The position numbers were made by a program, and so were the translations under genes. Shown piece by piece: positions 30,091 through 40,242 of a stretch of 64,000 bases of DNA. The notes beneath the pieces were generated by a model. The model did no database searches, had not been told where the DNA came from, and saw nothing but the letters and a program-made list of their open reading frames with translations. The DNA lies in NCBI GenBank assembly GCA_030447305.1, contig JAUJPC010000002.1, positions 448,927 to 512,926 of the forward strand, written 5' to 3'. Positions within the stretch are counted from its first letter, which is position 1. Every line of letters begins with the position of its first letter. This stretch comes from Actinomycetota bacterium (lineage in GTDB: Bacteria > Actinomycetota > CADDZG01 > JAHWKV01).

Positions 30091-30645
30091 TCAGTCGGAA
30101 GGTCGTTCCGGGGCTTGGGCGCGATGGTACCTCTGGAATTCGTTGAGAAAGGTCAAAGAAGACATGCCTGTCATTCTGTCCAGATAGACAAGCCCATCGA
30201 GATGATCGAACTCATGCTGAGCGACGATGGCAGGGAACCCCTCCAGCTCCAGCGTTAGGGGAGCTCCTTCGGCGTCCAGCCCTTTTAGGAGGACGTGGGT
30301 GGAGCGGGGCACCTGGCCACGAAGCCCTTCGATTGACAAACATCCTTCCCATTCTGTTTCTTGCTCCGTGCCCTCAAGCGTCAGCGATGGGTTGAGCACC
30401 ACGGTGAGGGGGAACGGCTCTGCATTTCGATATCTCGATGCGTCCCGCACCTCTATAACAAAGAGTCGTTTGGTGACGCGAATTTGTGGAGCGGCAATAC
30501 CTACTCCGCCGTAGTCCCGCATTGTGTCTATGAGGTCCGAGACCAGTCTTTTGAATTCTTGGGTGCCGATCTCAGAGTTCAAGACGGGTGTCGCCTTAGA
30601 CCGAATGGCGGGATGGCCGAGTTGAGCGACACGATGTATTGCCAT
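30091..30645 (-). CDS. def: Peptide deformylase
   Basis: GGVGIAAPQ, WEGCLSI, QHEFDHLDG: all three PDF motifs. Confidence 0.95.
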   Translation of the reverse strand: MAIHRVAQLGHPAIRSKATPVLNSEIGTQEFKRLVSDLIDTMRDYGGVGIAAPQIRVTKRLFVIEVRDASRYRNAEPFPLTVVLNPSLTLEGTEQETEWEGCLSIEGLRGQVPRSTHVLLKGLDAEGAPLTLELEGFPAIVAQHEFDHLDGLVYLDRMTGMSSLTFLNEFQRYHRAQAPERPSD

Positions 30646-30750
30646 CTAGTTGAGGCTCCAGATCCATTCCACCCGGCCAATCGCCAGAGCAATTCATCCT
30701 GCGTACTCGAACCGGAATTCAGACACTACCCTCGCAACTAGTTTGCGACG

Positions 30751-30787
30751 AAAAGCGGCTCTGGCGCACAACCTGGGCCGCTTTTTT
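30751..30787 (+). terminator. Intrinsic terminator next to a short tRNA 3' stub
   Basis: AAAAGCGGC ... GCCGCTTTTTT, preceded by CTACCCTCGCAACTAG. Confidence 0.75.
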
Positions 30788-30825
30788 GCTGCTGGAAGAG
30801 TGACTTCGCCCCACCGCCCGATTAC

Positions 30826-30847
30826 TTGTCGGACATTTGTCGGACCA
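30826..30847 (+). repeat. Tandem 11-bp direct repeat (arm-like site d)
   Basis: TTGTCGGACAT TTGTCGGACCA. Confidence 0.85.
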
Positions 30848-30901
30848 ATCCATCGCCGGACTGCCAAGCCGGGTTGCGATCCAACATGGCATCAGAGCCT
30901 G

Positions 30902-31593
30902 TCAGCCTAGGACGTCCACCACCTCAGCGATTACCCGGACGTCGTCCTCCATCACATCCTTCAGAACGATGGACTCAAAGCTGGGGTTCAAAGGTTCCAG
31001 CGGAATCTCGGTATGGCGCCAGGAATCGTCAGCGGGCTCTTTGATGCTGACGTAGCGCTTGACCGTGTAACTCCCGCCGTTCTCCGGATCCGAAATGTCT
31101 CGATGCTGGACCAGCAGGATCTTGGCCTGCCGGCTCCCTGCTACGTTGTCCGCGAACAAGCAGAAGGACCCATTGGGTATGCGTGGCTCCATAGAGCGGC
31201 CGACGACCTGAGCAACGAACATGCCGGACGGAACCTGACCCTTGAATCGAATCGCAGACAGCTGAGGGGTTTCACCTCCTGCACCTTACCAAGGGCGCCC
31301 GCCGCGGCCTTCAAGCTGAGGAGCGGCACACACGTCACATACCGCCCGCCCTCGGACGGTTCGACTAACTGGAAGGGCTGAGCTCTTGCGGGATGTTCGG
31401 GCGTGATACCTCGTCCCCGCAGATAGGCCTCCACCTCGCTTTCCGGCAGGGCACGGCTTGAGTTGTTCATCCGGACGAAGAAGACCCGATCGTCCTTGCT
31501 GGTCTTCGCCCACACCGGCTCGGCGGATCGTGCGACATCCAGCCGGCAGATCTCCCGCCCGTCGTGGACCATAATTCGCGCTCGGGTTCTCAT
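30902..31593 (-). pseudogene. AlbA_2-type tail fused to S24 (LexA-like) peptidase domain, frameshift near 31238
   Basis: PVWAKTSKDDRVFFVRMNNSSRALPESEVEAYLRGRG, then MFVAQVVGRSMEPRIPNGSFCLF...YTVKRY in another frame. Confidence 0.7.
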
Positions 31594-31859
31594 GGCAGCG
31601 GGATATCCAAACGCTCCGATCAGATAGGACCGGACGGTAGTTGGCCTCGACCTCGACTACAGCCGGGCCAAACCGCCGAACGGCGACGGGTTTGTCAACT
31701 GGCTCACCACCCAACGCGCGGAACGAATCCGTGCCCCCAGTCGAATTCATTTGCCTCCATTGCATCTCCTTGACCGATACGAATTGGACAAAGTGTGGAC
31801 ATTAGATGATCATAGTTGGGATAATAGCTGTCGAAATACAGACATGTAAGTAGGAGGGA

Positions 31860-32201
31860 TTGAGGTTGAGCGCCGTGAGATCGGTTCTGGAAGGCGTGTT
31901 GAGTGATTCGCTGATCGACAGCCGGGATCTCGCCGAGATGCTTGGAACATCGCCCCGCAGCGTAGCGAGATGGCAAAAGACCGGCTCGACGCCTCGCAGG
32001 GAGACAGAAATCCGGCTGCTCGAGGTGCAGGCAGTGACCGACCTCCTCCGGCGGGTGATGCGTGAGGACTCGGCAAGAATTTGGTTGCACAGCCCTAACC
32101 CCGATCTCGGCTATGAGAAGCCGCTCCAACTCATAGCTGAGGGCAAGTATCGACGGGTAATTGGAGCGATCCTGGCGCTGGCCGAGGGTGTCACGGCCTG
32201 A
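31860..32201 (+). CDS. Xre/MbcA/ParS-type antitoxin (DUF2384)
   Basis: DSRDLAEMLGTSPRSVARWQKTG...WLHSPNPDLGYEKPLQLIAEGKYRRVIGAI. Confidence 0.85.
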   Translation: MRLSAVRSVLEGVLSDSLIDSRDLAEMLGTSPRSVARWQKTGSTPRRETEIRLLEVQAVTDLLRRVMREDSARIWLHSPNPDLGYEKPLQLIAEGKYRRVIGAILALAEGVTA

Positions 32202-32247
32202 GCGCTCACTTTGAGCCATCCCTACTTGGATCGGTAGCGCAGTTCCG

Positions 32248-32742
32248 GTGGAGGGCATCGCGTTTAGGCACCAGTCGCCGGGCTTTGACCCCCTGAGTGG
32301 CGAGGGCGCTAGGATCCGCGGGGGCCGGTACAACCCACCTGAGAGCTTTCTGGCGCTGTACCTCTGTCTCTCAATGGACTGTATAGTCGCCGAGTTTGAG
32401 CGGCTGGGCGCCAAAAACCCCGCTGGTAAGGCAGCGCTGCTTCCCAGGGAGCTCTACAAGTACGAGTTCGAGTTTGAGAAGGTGTTGGATCTGACCTCTG
32501 CACCGGTCTTAGACGCCCTGTCGATCACTTCAGCAGCGAAGCTGATCACAGACCGCTGGGATCTATGCCAGGGCATTGGCCAAGCGGCTTATGCCGTCGG
32601 CTTCCAAGCGATCCGGGCGCCGTCTGCAACCGGTGTGGACGATGTGCTGTGCATTTTTCCCGGAAATATTGGAGGAGGGACGCTGATCCCGGCGTTGGCA
32701 GCGGTCTGGCAGGAGGCACCTGGTAAAGATGCTTCTGAGTGA
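32248..32742 (+). CDS. RES-domain toxin
   Basis: AFRHQSPGFDPLSGEGARIRGGRYNPPESFLALYLCLSMDCIVAEF; follows the Xre antitoxin. Confidence 0.85.
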   Translation: MEGIAFRHQSPGFDPLSGEGARIRGGRYNPPESFLALYLCLSMDCIVAEFERLGAKNPAGKAALLPRELYKYEFEFEKVLDLTSAPVLDALSITSAAKLITDRWDLCQGIGQAAYAVGFQAIRAPSATGVDDVLCIFPGNIGGGTLIPALAAVWQEAPGKDASE

Positions 32743-32848
32743 GGAGGGGATAGGCCTCAAGAGCCAGCGGGCTTCGGACCAAGGCCCTGTCGGACCGGAC
32801 TGACCGGCGAATCATACTTAAATTCGTGCCCTTTCGAGGGCTTGTACA

Positions 32849-32895
<47 letters not shown>

Positions 32896-32915
32896 AGGCA
32901 AATCACATATTTCTA

Positions 32916-32945
32916 CGCATAAACCCTCTGGTATGCGGTCTTTTT
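32916..32945 (+). terminator. Intrinsic terminator after the second tRNA half
   Basis: CGCATA-AACCCTCTGG-TATGCG-GTCTTTTT, repeat of 28495-28524. Confidence 0.6.
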
Positions 32946-32975
32946 AGTTGAATCGTGATGGGCCCCAAGTCCGAC

Positions 32976-32997
32976 TTGTCGGACATTTGTCGGACCC
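32976..32997 (+). repeat. Tandem 11-bp direct repeat (arm-like site e)
   Basis: TTGTCGGACAT TTGTCGGACCC, inside the right 280-bp repeat. Confidence 0.85.
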
Positions 32998-33525
32998 GAT
33001 GTACTCGGACAGACTGATTCTGACGTGGGTATAGCCGTAGTGAAGGCTTTAAGCCGGAGCCAAGCCTTCGCGACCATGATGCCCGGCGTGTCGACTAGCC
33101 AGGGTCCCTTCCGTACTACTCCTTGAGCCGTTTCGAGCGATCCATGTTGGCGGGCGTGCAAAAGGCGTCTTACCTACGCGCGTCACATAAACAATTGGAT
33201 GGCTGCTCGGCAAATCGATCCCCGACCTGTAGGGGCTTTATGGGGTATTCGAAAAACCCACAAAGTGATCCTGCCGGCGTCGAAGCTCGGTGTCGCACGC
33301 CCATGGTGGCGCCACAGCGTTAACCCAAATTTCACTCTCGCGTAGCAAGAAGGAAACCGTTCACGCCATATTCTCCGGGAATGGTATTCGACTTTGTATC
33401 CAATCCTTCAGCCTTGCCCCTCCGTTCCTCCTCATGCTGAAAACAGCTATGGGATCGATATCGTGAGGTTTGGCACAACTACCGTAGCTGAGGTCCGTGA
33501 CGTGGCGCGCCCGCGCCTGGAGGTC

Positions 33526-34287
33526 ATGCGGCCACACACCCATATCCATATACGAGGGCTCTGCAAGACCTTCGGCGAGAAGATCCTTTTTCAGAACTTG
33601 GACCTGGACCTTTTGAAGGGCAAGATCACATGCATCTTCGGTCCCAACGGCTGCGGTAAGTCGACTCTGCTCAACATGATTGCGGGCCTGGTCCCGATCG
33701 ACCGAGGGAGCATTCTGTTTGACGGAAAGACCTACGAAGAAACCCGCACCGGATACGTGTTTCAGAACTATCGGGAGGCTCTGTTTCCTTGGATGAGGAC
33801 GGAAGCCAACATAGCTTATCCGCTTAAGATTGCCGGCTACGGAGAGGCCGACCGGCGAGCCCGGGTTCAAGAACTCGCCGAACTCTTCGACATCAGTTTT
33901 GACCTACAGGGCTACCCGTACGAACTGTCGGGTGGTCAACAGCAACTTGTTTCGGTCATGAGAGCGCTGGCGTTGCATCCTGAGGTCCTATTCCTCGACG
34001 AACCCTTCTCCGCGCTCGACTACGAAATGACTCTGGTGTTGCGGGACAAACTGCAGGACATCTTTCAAGCCACCCGGCTGACCACGGTGGTGGTGTCTCA
34101 TGACCTGGAGGAGGCGGTCTATCTGGCGGACGAAATTCTTCTGCTCACCAAGCCGCCAACCGGGATCGCGGAGACGCTTGCCTTTGAGGCACCCCGGCCG
34201 CGTAATGCAGCAACTTTGGCAAGCGAGGATTTCGTTCGCACCAAGGCCAAGAGCCTGGAGGTCTTTCAGCGTGAGGTGCGACGATGA
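33526..34287 (+). CDS. NitT/TauT-type ABC transporter ATP-binding protein
   Basis: FGPNGCGKSTLLNMIAGL, LSGGQQQLVSVMRAL, LFLDEPFSALD. Start could be upstream (33394). Confidence 0.92.
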   Translation: MRPHTHIHIRGLCKTFGEKILFQNLDLDLLKGKITCIFGPNGCGKSTLLNMIAGLVPIDRGSILFDGKTYEETRTGYVFQNYREALFPWMRTEANIAYPLKIAGYGEADRRARVQELAELFDISFDLQGYPYELSGGQQQLVSVMRALALHPEVLFLDEPFSALDYEMTLVLRDKLQDIFQATRLTTVVVSHDLEEAVYLADEILLLTKPPTGIAETLAFEAPRPRNAATLASEDFVRTKAKSLEVFQREVRR

Positions 34288-35123
34288 ACCCGCCACCCAG
34301 CGAGAGCACCGTCTTGGAGGCCAGCGCCGCAGATCTCCGCCCGATTGACAAAGACCCGTCGTTGCAACGCCGGCCAACCAGGGCCCCTTACGTGTTAATC
34401 GGCCCCGTTGCCTTGTTCATGGCGTGGTGGCTTGCCGCCTCTGCCGACCTGGTAAGTGAAAAGCTTCTGCCGGGCCCGATCGAGACTATGGCTTCACTTT
34501 GGGGCAGCCTTTTGAACGGCGACATGTTGCTTGACGTCGGCCCCACGCTCATGCGGACGCTCTACGCCTTTGTGATCGCAGCCGGGATCGGGATTCCGAT
34601 CGGCATCATCCTGGGCTCCAGCTCCAAGCTCTACCGGACGATGGAGTTCGTGATCGACTTCTTTCGTTCGACGCCGGTCACAGCCGTGTTTCCGCTGTTC
34701 CTGCTCATCTTCGGTATTGGGGACGCTGCGAAGATATCGGTAGCCGCCTTCGCCGCAGGGTTGATCGTGCTCTTCAATGTTGCCTACGGGGTCATGAGCG
34801 CCCGCCAGACTCGTATCATGGCCAGCAAGGTGATGGGTGCCTCACGGACCAGGATCTTGAAGGACGTAATGTTCTTTGAGTCCTTAACCCAGACCTTCGT
34901 CGGCCTACGCACGGGCGTATCCATAGCGCTGGTCGTGATCATTGTGGCCGAGATGTTCATCGGGTCTGACACCGGCATGGGCCACCGGATCATCGACGCC
35001 CAGCAGGTCTACAACCTGACCGACATGTACTCCTCAATTCTCGTAACCGGCGCGATCGGCTACGGCTTTAACCGGCTCTTTCTCGTTCTGGACAAACGGC
35101 TGATTCACTGGTCCGGCCATTGA
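34284..35123 (+). CDS. ABC transporter permease (NitT/TauT type)
   Basis: BPD-type permease; EFVIDFFRSTPVTAVFPLFLLIFGIGDAAKI; overlaps ATPase by 4 nt. Confidence 0.92.
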   Translation: MNPPPSESTVLEASAADLRPIDKDPSLQRRPTRAPYVLIGPVALFMAWWLAASADLVSEKLLPGPIETMASLWGSLLNGDMLLDVGPTLMRTLYAFVIAAGIGIPIGIILGSSSKLYRTMEFVIDFFRSTPVTAVFPLFLLIFGIGDAAKISVAAFAAGLIVLFNVAYGVMSARQTRIMASKVMGASRTRILKDVMFFESLTQTFVGLRTGVSIALVVIIVAEMFIGSDTGMGHRIIDAQQVYNLTDMYSSILVTGAIGYGFNRLFLVLDKRLIHWSGH

Positions 35124-35151
35124 TGCCTTGTACCTCAACTTTGAGAAGGAG

Positions 35152-36168
35152 ATGTCCGTGAAGCCTTCACGATTCCGCCGAAAGCGGCTAATGGCCGCGT
35201 TGGCATGCTTGATGCTCCTGACGACCGCTTGCAGCAACAGTCAGTCGGGCAAGGAGCTGGAAAAGGTGACTGCATCGTGGTTGCCGATCATGCAGACCAC
35301 CGCCTACTACGTGGCGCTGGAAGAGGGCCTGTTCGAGAAGGCAGGCATCGAAATTGAGTCGGTCAAGTTCGGCAACCCGAATCAAATTATCGACTCACTG
35401 GTCTCGGGGCAGGCCGATTTCGGACCTCCAGGCGCCGCGGCCGGCATAGCCATGCTTGCGGAATCGGAGTTCCCGGGAACCTTCAAGGTTTTTGGCTTGC
35501 AGGGCGGCGGCATTGAAGTCGACCGGATCAATGACGGACTCATCGTCAAAAAGGGCTCGGAGATCAAATCGTTCAAGGACCTAAAAGGGCGTACCATCGG
35601 CACGGTGCCGGGGATTCAATGGAAGACCATCACACGACACCTGGTTCGACTCAACGGCCTCGATCCGGACAAGGACGTCAATGTGACCGAGGTTGGGGTT
35701 CCTCTGCAGGTGCCCTCCGTGGTCGCCGGAACCGTGGACGCGACGCTTTCGCTCGAGCCGGTCGGTTCGATCGCGGTGGCCTCGGACGAGGCAGAAAGAG
35801 CAATGACCAATCCAGTTGCAATGTTCATTGCCGACCCGTTCTATTCGGGGGCAGCTGTTCTCACTCAGAAGTTCATTGACGAACGGCCGGAGGTCGCCCG
35901 CAAGGTGGTGGAGGTGCTGGACGAGGCCACCCGACTGGTCAATGAGGACTTCGACAAGTACAAGAAGGTTATCCCCGAGTACACCGCGATCACTGAAGAC
36001 CAGCTCGATCTGCTGGCTCAGCCCTACCTGCGGGGTTTCTCAGATCTGAACGAAACCGACCTGAACTCCTACCAGGCTTTTGTGGACGTCTTCTTGGAAG
36101 AAGGCGTATTGAAGGAGCGCATCGATGTCCGCACGAAGATTCTCAAGACGTCCGACCTCGAAAGCTGA
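35152..36168 (+). CDS. ABC transporter substrate-binding lipoprotein (NMT1/SsuA-like)
   Basis: Lipobox LLTTACSNSQ; VTASWLPIMQTTAYYVALEEGLFEKAGIEIE. Confidence 0.92.
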   Translation: MSVKPSRFRRKRLMAALACLMLLTTACSNSQSGKELEKVTASWLPIMQTTAYYVALEEGLFEKAGIEIESVKFGNPNQIIDSLVSGQADFGPPGAAAGIAMLAESEFPGTFKVFGLQGGGIEVDRINDGLIVKKGSEIKSFKDLKGRTIGTVPGIQWKTITRHLVRLNGLDPDKDVNVTEVGVPLQVPSVVAGTVDATLSLEPVGSIAVASDEAERAMTNPVAMFIADPFYSGAAVLTQKFIDERPEVARKVVEVLDEATRLVNEDFDKYKKVIPEYTAITEDQLDLLAQPYLRGFSDLNETDLNSYQAFVDVFLEEGVLKERIDVRTKILKTSDLES

Positions 36169-37943
36169 TGGGGACAGGGGATGGGGCAGGAATGCTTCCA
36201 GGTCAAAACTGGCGTGCCGATCAAAAAGCCAGGGGGCCTAAGGGGATCGAGTTTCGTGCCGCGGTAGTTCAGACCCTGGCGACCCTTGATGACCTGGATG
36301 CCAATATAGCTCTGGTACGCCATTACACGGAAGAAGCGGTTCGCATGGGTGCTCGCCTGGTCGTGTTTCCGGAGTGCATGAACAGCGGGTATTTGTTCGA
36401 CGACGCGGCCCACTGCCGAAAGGTCGCTGAACCTATCTCCGGACGATACGTCGCGGCACTGGCGGATCTGTGCCGCGAGCACAACATCTTGATCGCCAGC
36501 GGCTTTACCGAACTGGGCGAACACTCGGGCAGGGTGTTCAACAGCGGGTTATTGATCGATTCTGAAGGTCGGGTCATAGCCCACTATCAGAAACAGTTCC
36601 TGGCGACCCATGACCAGAACTGGTTCAGCGTCGGTGAGTGCGGGTGCCCGGTGGTCGACACCGAGCTCGGACGCCTGGGCCTGCTCATTTGTTTCGACGG
36701 TCGGATCCCGGAAATCGCACGTAGCCTCATGATCCAGGGTGCCGACGTGATCGTCGATATGGCCAACTTCTTTGCCATGGACCAGGCGGAGATGTGGGTT
36801 CCGGCGCGGGCGTACGAAAACGGAGTTTGGGTCGTCGCTGCCACCAAAGCAGGGGTCGAGCGCAGCATCTACTATCCCGGGGGCAGCATGATCGTATCGC
36901 CTGACGGCGACGTAAGGGCTCAAGTCCCCTACGATCGTCACGGCGTGGCGGTTGCCGACATAACTGTCGACAGAGCTCGTGACAAACGGTGGTTCTACTT
37001 CGGAGACCGGGTAGCAGACCGGCGACCAGCCGCCTACTCAATCATGGGAAAACCCTTTGACCAAACGCCGGTCGCTGCGATGTTGGGTGAGGCACTGGTA
37101 CCGGAGCAGTCGACCGTCAAGGCCGCCTCGGTCCAGGCACATGCACTGGCCAACCCCAGCAGCCTTAAGGACGCTTTAGACATGGTGGACCATACCGCCA
37201 AACTGGGAGTAAAGATCCTGGTATTGCCACAGTACTTCGCGATGCCATCATGGCTGCCGGGGCACTCCGAGGTCAGCGACCAATCACAAGCCCAGGAGGA
37301 CGCACGGGGCCGTGTAGCCGGAATTTGTCGCCGCTACCGGTGTCTGGCAGTCCTGCCGACACTTGAGGAGCAGGATGGCGAACTGGTCCAATCCGCTTCT
37401 CTTATCGACGACTCTGGCCTCGTTGGGGTGCAGCGGCAAGTCCATCCAGACCCGGGTCTGCCCGGCCGGCTCGTGGCGGGACAGGATTTTGATGTGTTTG
37501 AGACCTCATTTGGGCGGCTGGGAGTGCTCATCGGCTACGACGGGATGTTTCCCGAAAGCAGCCGAGTCCTGGCCCTAAAGGGAGCAGACATCATCGCGTG
37601 GACGTGTGCTTGGCGAACGCCTCAGGATCGAAAGCTACTGGCTGTTCCCAAAGCCGAGGACAATCGCTGCTTTGTCGTTTGCGCGAACAGGACCGACTGC
37701 CCGTATCCCGGCGGATCCCTAGTGATAGGCCCCACCGGTTTTCCGATGTCGGATCTCGATGTGGCGGCCCCACCTGTGACCCGGCACGGCGCCGTGATGC
37801 CCGGCTTCGTGAACCTGGCGCTGGCGAGGCAGAAATCGATGATCCCGGGAGTGGATATGTTGCGAAACCGTCTGGTTGAAACCTACGGCCCGTTAACTGA
37901 TGGGGAGCTGGTCTCTACCAACTTTCCGGGTGCCGGCGCGTGA
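36168..37943 (+). CDS. Tandem carbon-nitrogen hydrolase (nitrilase) fusion, second domain lacks the catalytic triad
   Basis: Domain 1 FPECMNSG / YQKQFL / LICFDGRIPE. Domain 2 LPQYFAMP / QRQVHP / LIGYDGMFPE. Confidence 0.88.
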   Translation: MGTGDGAGMLPGQNWRADQKARGPKGIEFRAAVVQTLATLDDLDANIALVRHYTEEAVRMGARLVVFPECMNSGYLFDDAAHCRKVAEPISGRYVAALADLCREHNILIASGFTELGEHSGRVFNSGLLIDSEGRVIAHYQKQFLATHDQNWFSVGECGCPVVDTELGRLGLLICFDGRIPEIARSLMIQGADVIVDMANFFAMDQAEMWVPARAYENGVWVVAATKAGVERSIYYPGGSMIVSPDGDVRAQVPYDRHGVAVADITVDRARDKRWFYFGDRVADRRPAAYSIMGKPFDQTPVAAMLGEALVPEQSTVKAASVQAHALANPSSLKDALDMVDHTAKLGVKILVLPQYFAMPSWLPGHSEVSDQSQAQEDARGRVAGICRRYRCLAVLPTLEEQDGELVQSASLIDDSGLVGVQRQVHPDPGLPGRLVAGQDFDVFETSFGRLGVLIGYDGMFPESSRVLALKGADIIAWTCAWRTPQDRKLLAVPKAEDNRCFVVCANRTDCPYPGGSLVIGPTGFPMSDLDVAAPPVTRHGAVMPGFVNLALARQKSMIPGVDMLRNRLVETYGPLTDGELVSTNFPGAGA

Positions 37944-38704
37944 GACTTCTGAGCGATGAAGTCTATTCAGAACTCAAAAGGCGCCTGACGCTTTGGGAGT
38001 ATTTGCCCGGGACGAGAATTCCTGAAGAGGCGATCGCGGCAGAGTTCAAAGTGAGCAGAACGCCGGTCCGTGATGCCTTACGCCGGTTGGAGCAGGAGCG
38101 GTTTCTTGTGCGTCAGCCCTGGTCGGGCTACAGGGCGATCGTTCCCAACATGCGTCGAATGGAAGAGCTTTACGAAGTAAGGCTTGCCTTGGAGGAGACC
38201 GCTGTCCGCCAACTTGCCGTCCGTACCGATCAGGGCGACCTCCATGCGCTGGTTCGGGAATGGAATGAGATCCCCGCCAATCCGAAACCAAATCCCGACC
38301 TTGTTTACGCTGATGAGCGCTTTCATGAGACTCTGGCGGGTCTGGCGGGGAACCAAAGCCTTCTGCAGTACTTGCGATCGATCAATGAACATATTCGGAT
38401 TATCCGGGTCAACGATTTCAGTAGCCCGGAGCGAATCGCCGACACATACAAGCAGCATCTGGCATTGCTGCACTCCATTAAGCAAAAGGACGTGGAGGGC
38501 GCGGCCCACCACCTTCGGAAACATATCCAAGAGAGTCAATCTTTGGTCCGACAAGCAGCAGAACAAGCCCTGTCCAAGCTGATGCTGCACTGGGACGAGC
38601 CGGGAACGATCATGCCGGACGCCCGGTCGGAGGTGGAACCAAGAGATGGGCGGCAGACGGCGGCGATGGCGAGCATAAGTAGCAGTCAATCGGCTACCCG
38701 CTGA
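37940..38704 (+). CDS. GntR-family (FadR/FCD) regulator
   Basis: PGTRIPEEAIAAEFKVSRTPVRDALRRLEQERFLVRQPWSGYRA + FCD domain. Confidence 0.9.
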   Translation: MRLLSDEVYSELKRRLTLWEYLPGTRIPEEAIAAEFKVSRTPVRDALRRLEQERFLVRQPWSGYRAIVPNMRRMEELYEVRLALEETAVRQLAVRTDQGDLHALVREWNEIPANPKPNPDLVYADERFHETLAGLAGNQSLLQYLRSINEHIRIIRVNDFSSPERIADTYKQHLALLHSIKQKDVEGAAHHLRKHIQESQSLVRQAAEQALSKLMLHWDEPGTIMPDARSEVEPRDGRQTAAMASISSSQSATR

Positions 38705-38751
38705 ATGGTCGGGAGGGACGACGAAGTTCTTGCAGCAACGAGCCAAGCTCG

Positions 38752-40242
38752 TTGGTTAATGGGAAGCTGGCTATGAGTCTTGCCCGAAGGGCGGCAGGGG
38801 CGGCGGCGAAGTTTGTCGGCTCCCGCCATCTCGATTCATATCAATCTCTCGGACTCGATTTTGTCCCAAAGGCCCGCGCACATCCCAAGCAACTCCCCCC
38901 GGTGAACCGGCTACGGCTGGGAAATCTCGGTCGGTCGGCAAAGCGGCTACGAGCGAATGAAGTTTCCTGCACGCAGTTATTGGAGGAGGCACTGGCCGCC
39001 GTCGAGGTATACGACGCTCAACTGAACGCGTTTGCCGAGCTATTAGAAGGGTCCGCCCGCGTACAGGCGAAGGTAATGGACGAGGAACTTGCGGGTGGCA
39101 CTGTTAGGGGCCCCATTCACGGGATTCCGATAAGCATAAAGGACATTATCCATGTCGCTTCAGTTCCAACTCGGGCGGGCTCCAGCGCTTACCGGGTGGT
39201 TCCGGAAAAAGATGCAACGGCTGTGGCGCTTCTAAGGGCCGCCGGTGCGGTGATAGTCGGCAAGACGACCACGCACGAATTTGCCCTGGGGGTGACCACT
39301 CCTCAGAGCCGGAACCCACACGACCCGACGCGAATCCCGGGGGGATCAAGCGGTGGGTCCGCCATAAGTGTCGCCACAGGGATGTGCCTGGGGTCACTGG
39401 GAACGGACACGCGGGCATCGATTCGGATACCCGCCGCTCTGTCGGGCGTCGTTGGATTCAAGCCGACATTCGGTCTCGTCCCCGCCGACGGGCTCGTTCA
39501 GCTTAGCTGGTCCATGGATCACGTCGCTCCGATGGCTAGCTCGGTCGCCGATGCAGCAATACTGGTTGATGTGCTTGCTGGAACCAGTCTTTCCATGTTC
39601 TGCGGCTCAGATGCATCGGCACTGAGGGTCGGCGTTCCGGTGGACGGCACCGTGGGAGCGGACGACGAGGTAGTCTCAGCGTTCTCATCGGCGCTCTCAT
39701 TGATTCGCAAACTTGCCGGAAAAGTCCGAGAGGTTGGTCGGCCACACGACGTCGACTTCGAGACGGCCAAAGCAGCCGGCCTGCTAATAAGCCGGTGTGA
39801 AGCTGCCGACTTTCACAGCGGACTAGGTCTCAATCGCGCGCGCTACTGGCAAGAGACGCGGGACCAGCTGGACGCCGCCGACCAGGTCCTTGCCACCGAC
39901 TATGTGCGCGCACAGCGCTTGAGAGCGGTACTTGCGCAGGACATGGTACGTGTTTTCAATGATGTCGACGTCTTGGCGATGCCGACAAGTCTTGTTCCGG
40001 CTCCCAAGGTGGAGCAGGCCGACGACTATCTGCTGATACTCTCCCGCAACGCCATCCTCTGGAGTCTTATCGGGTTTCCAGCAGTGTCGATTCCTTGTGG
40101 GATGACATCAGGAGGTCTGCCGATAGGACTACAGCTAATTGCACCACCCTGGGAGGAAGCCAACTTAGTTGCGCTGGGAGCGGCATTTGAATCGGCCTTC
40201 AAGCCGGGGGATGACCGCGATGCTTCCCCCACTCAGAACTGA
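38752..40242 (+). CDS. Amidase (amidase-signature family)
   Basis: GPIHGIPISIKDI, PGGSSGGSAISVATGMCLGSLGTDTRASIRIPAALSGVVGFKPT. Confidence 0.93.
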   Translation: MVNGKLAMSLARRAAGAAAKFVGSRHLDSYQSLGLDFVPKARAHPKQLPPVNRLRLGNLGRSAKRLRANEVSCTQLLEEALAAVEVYDAQLNAFAELLEGSARVQAKVMDEELAGGTVRGPIHGIPISIKDIIHVASVPTRAGSSAYRVVPEKDATAVALLRAAGAVIVGKTTTHEFALGVTTPQSRNPHDPTRIPGGSSGGSAISVATGMCLGSLGTDTRASIRIPAALSGVVGFKPTFGLVPADGLVQLSWSMDHVAPMASSVADAAILVDVLAGTSLSMFCGSDASALRVGVPVDGTVGADDEVVSAFSSALSLIRKLAGKVREVGRPHDVDFETAKAAGLLISRCEAADFHSGLGLNRARYWQETRDQLDAADQVLATDYVRAQRLRAVLAQDMVRVFNDVDVLAMPTSLVPAPKVEQADDYLLILSRNAILWSLIGFPAVSIPCGMTSGGLPIGLQLIAPPWEEANLVALGAAFESAFKPGDDRDASPTQN

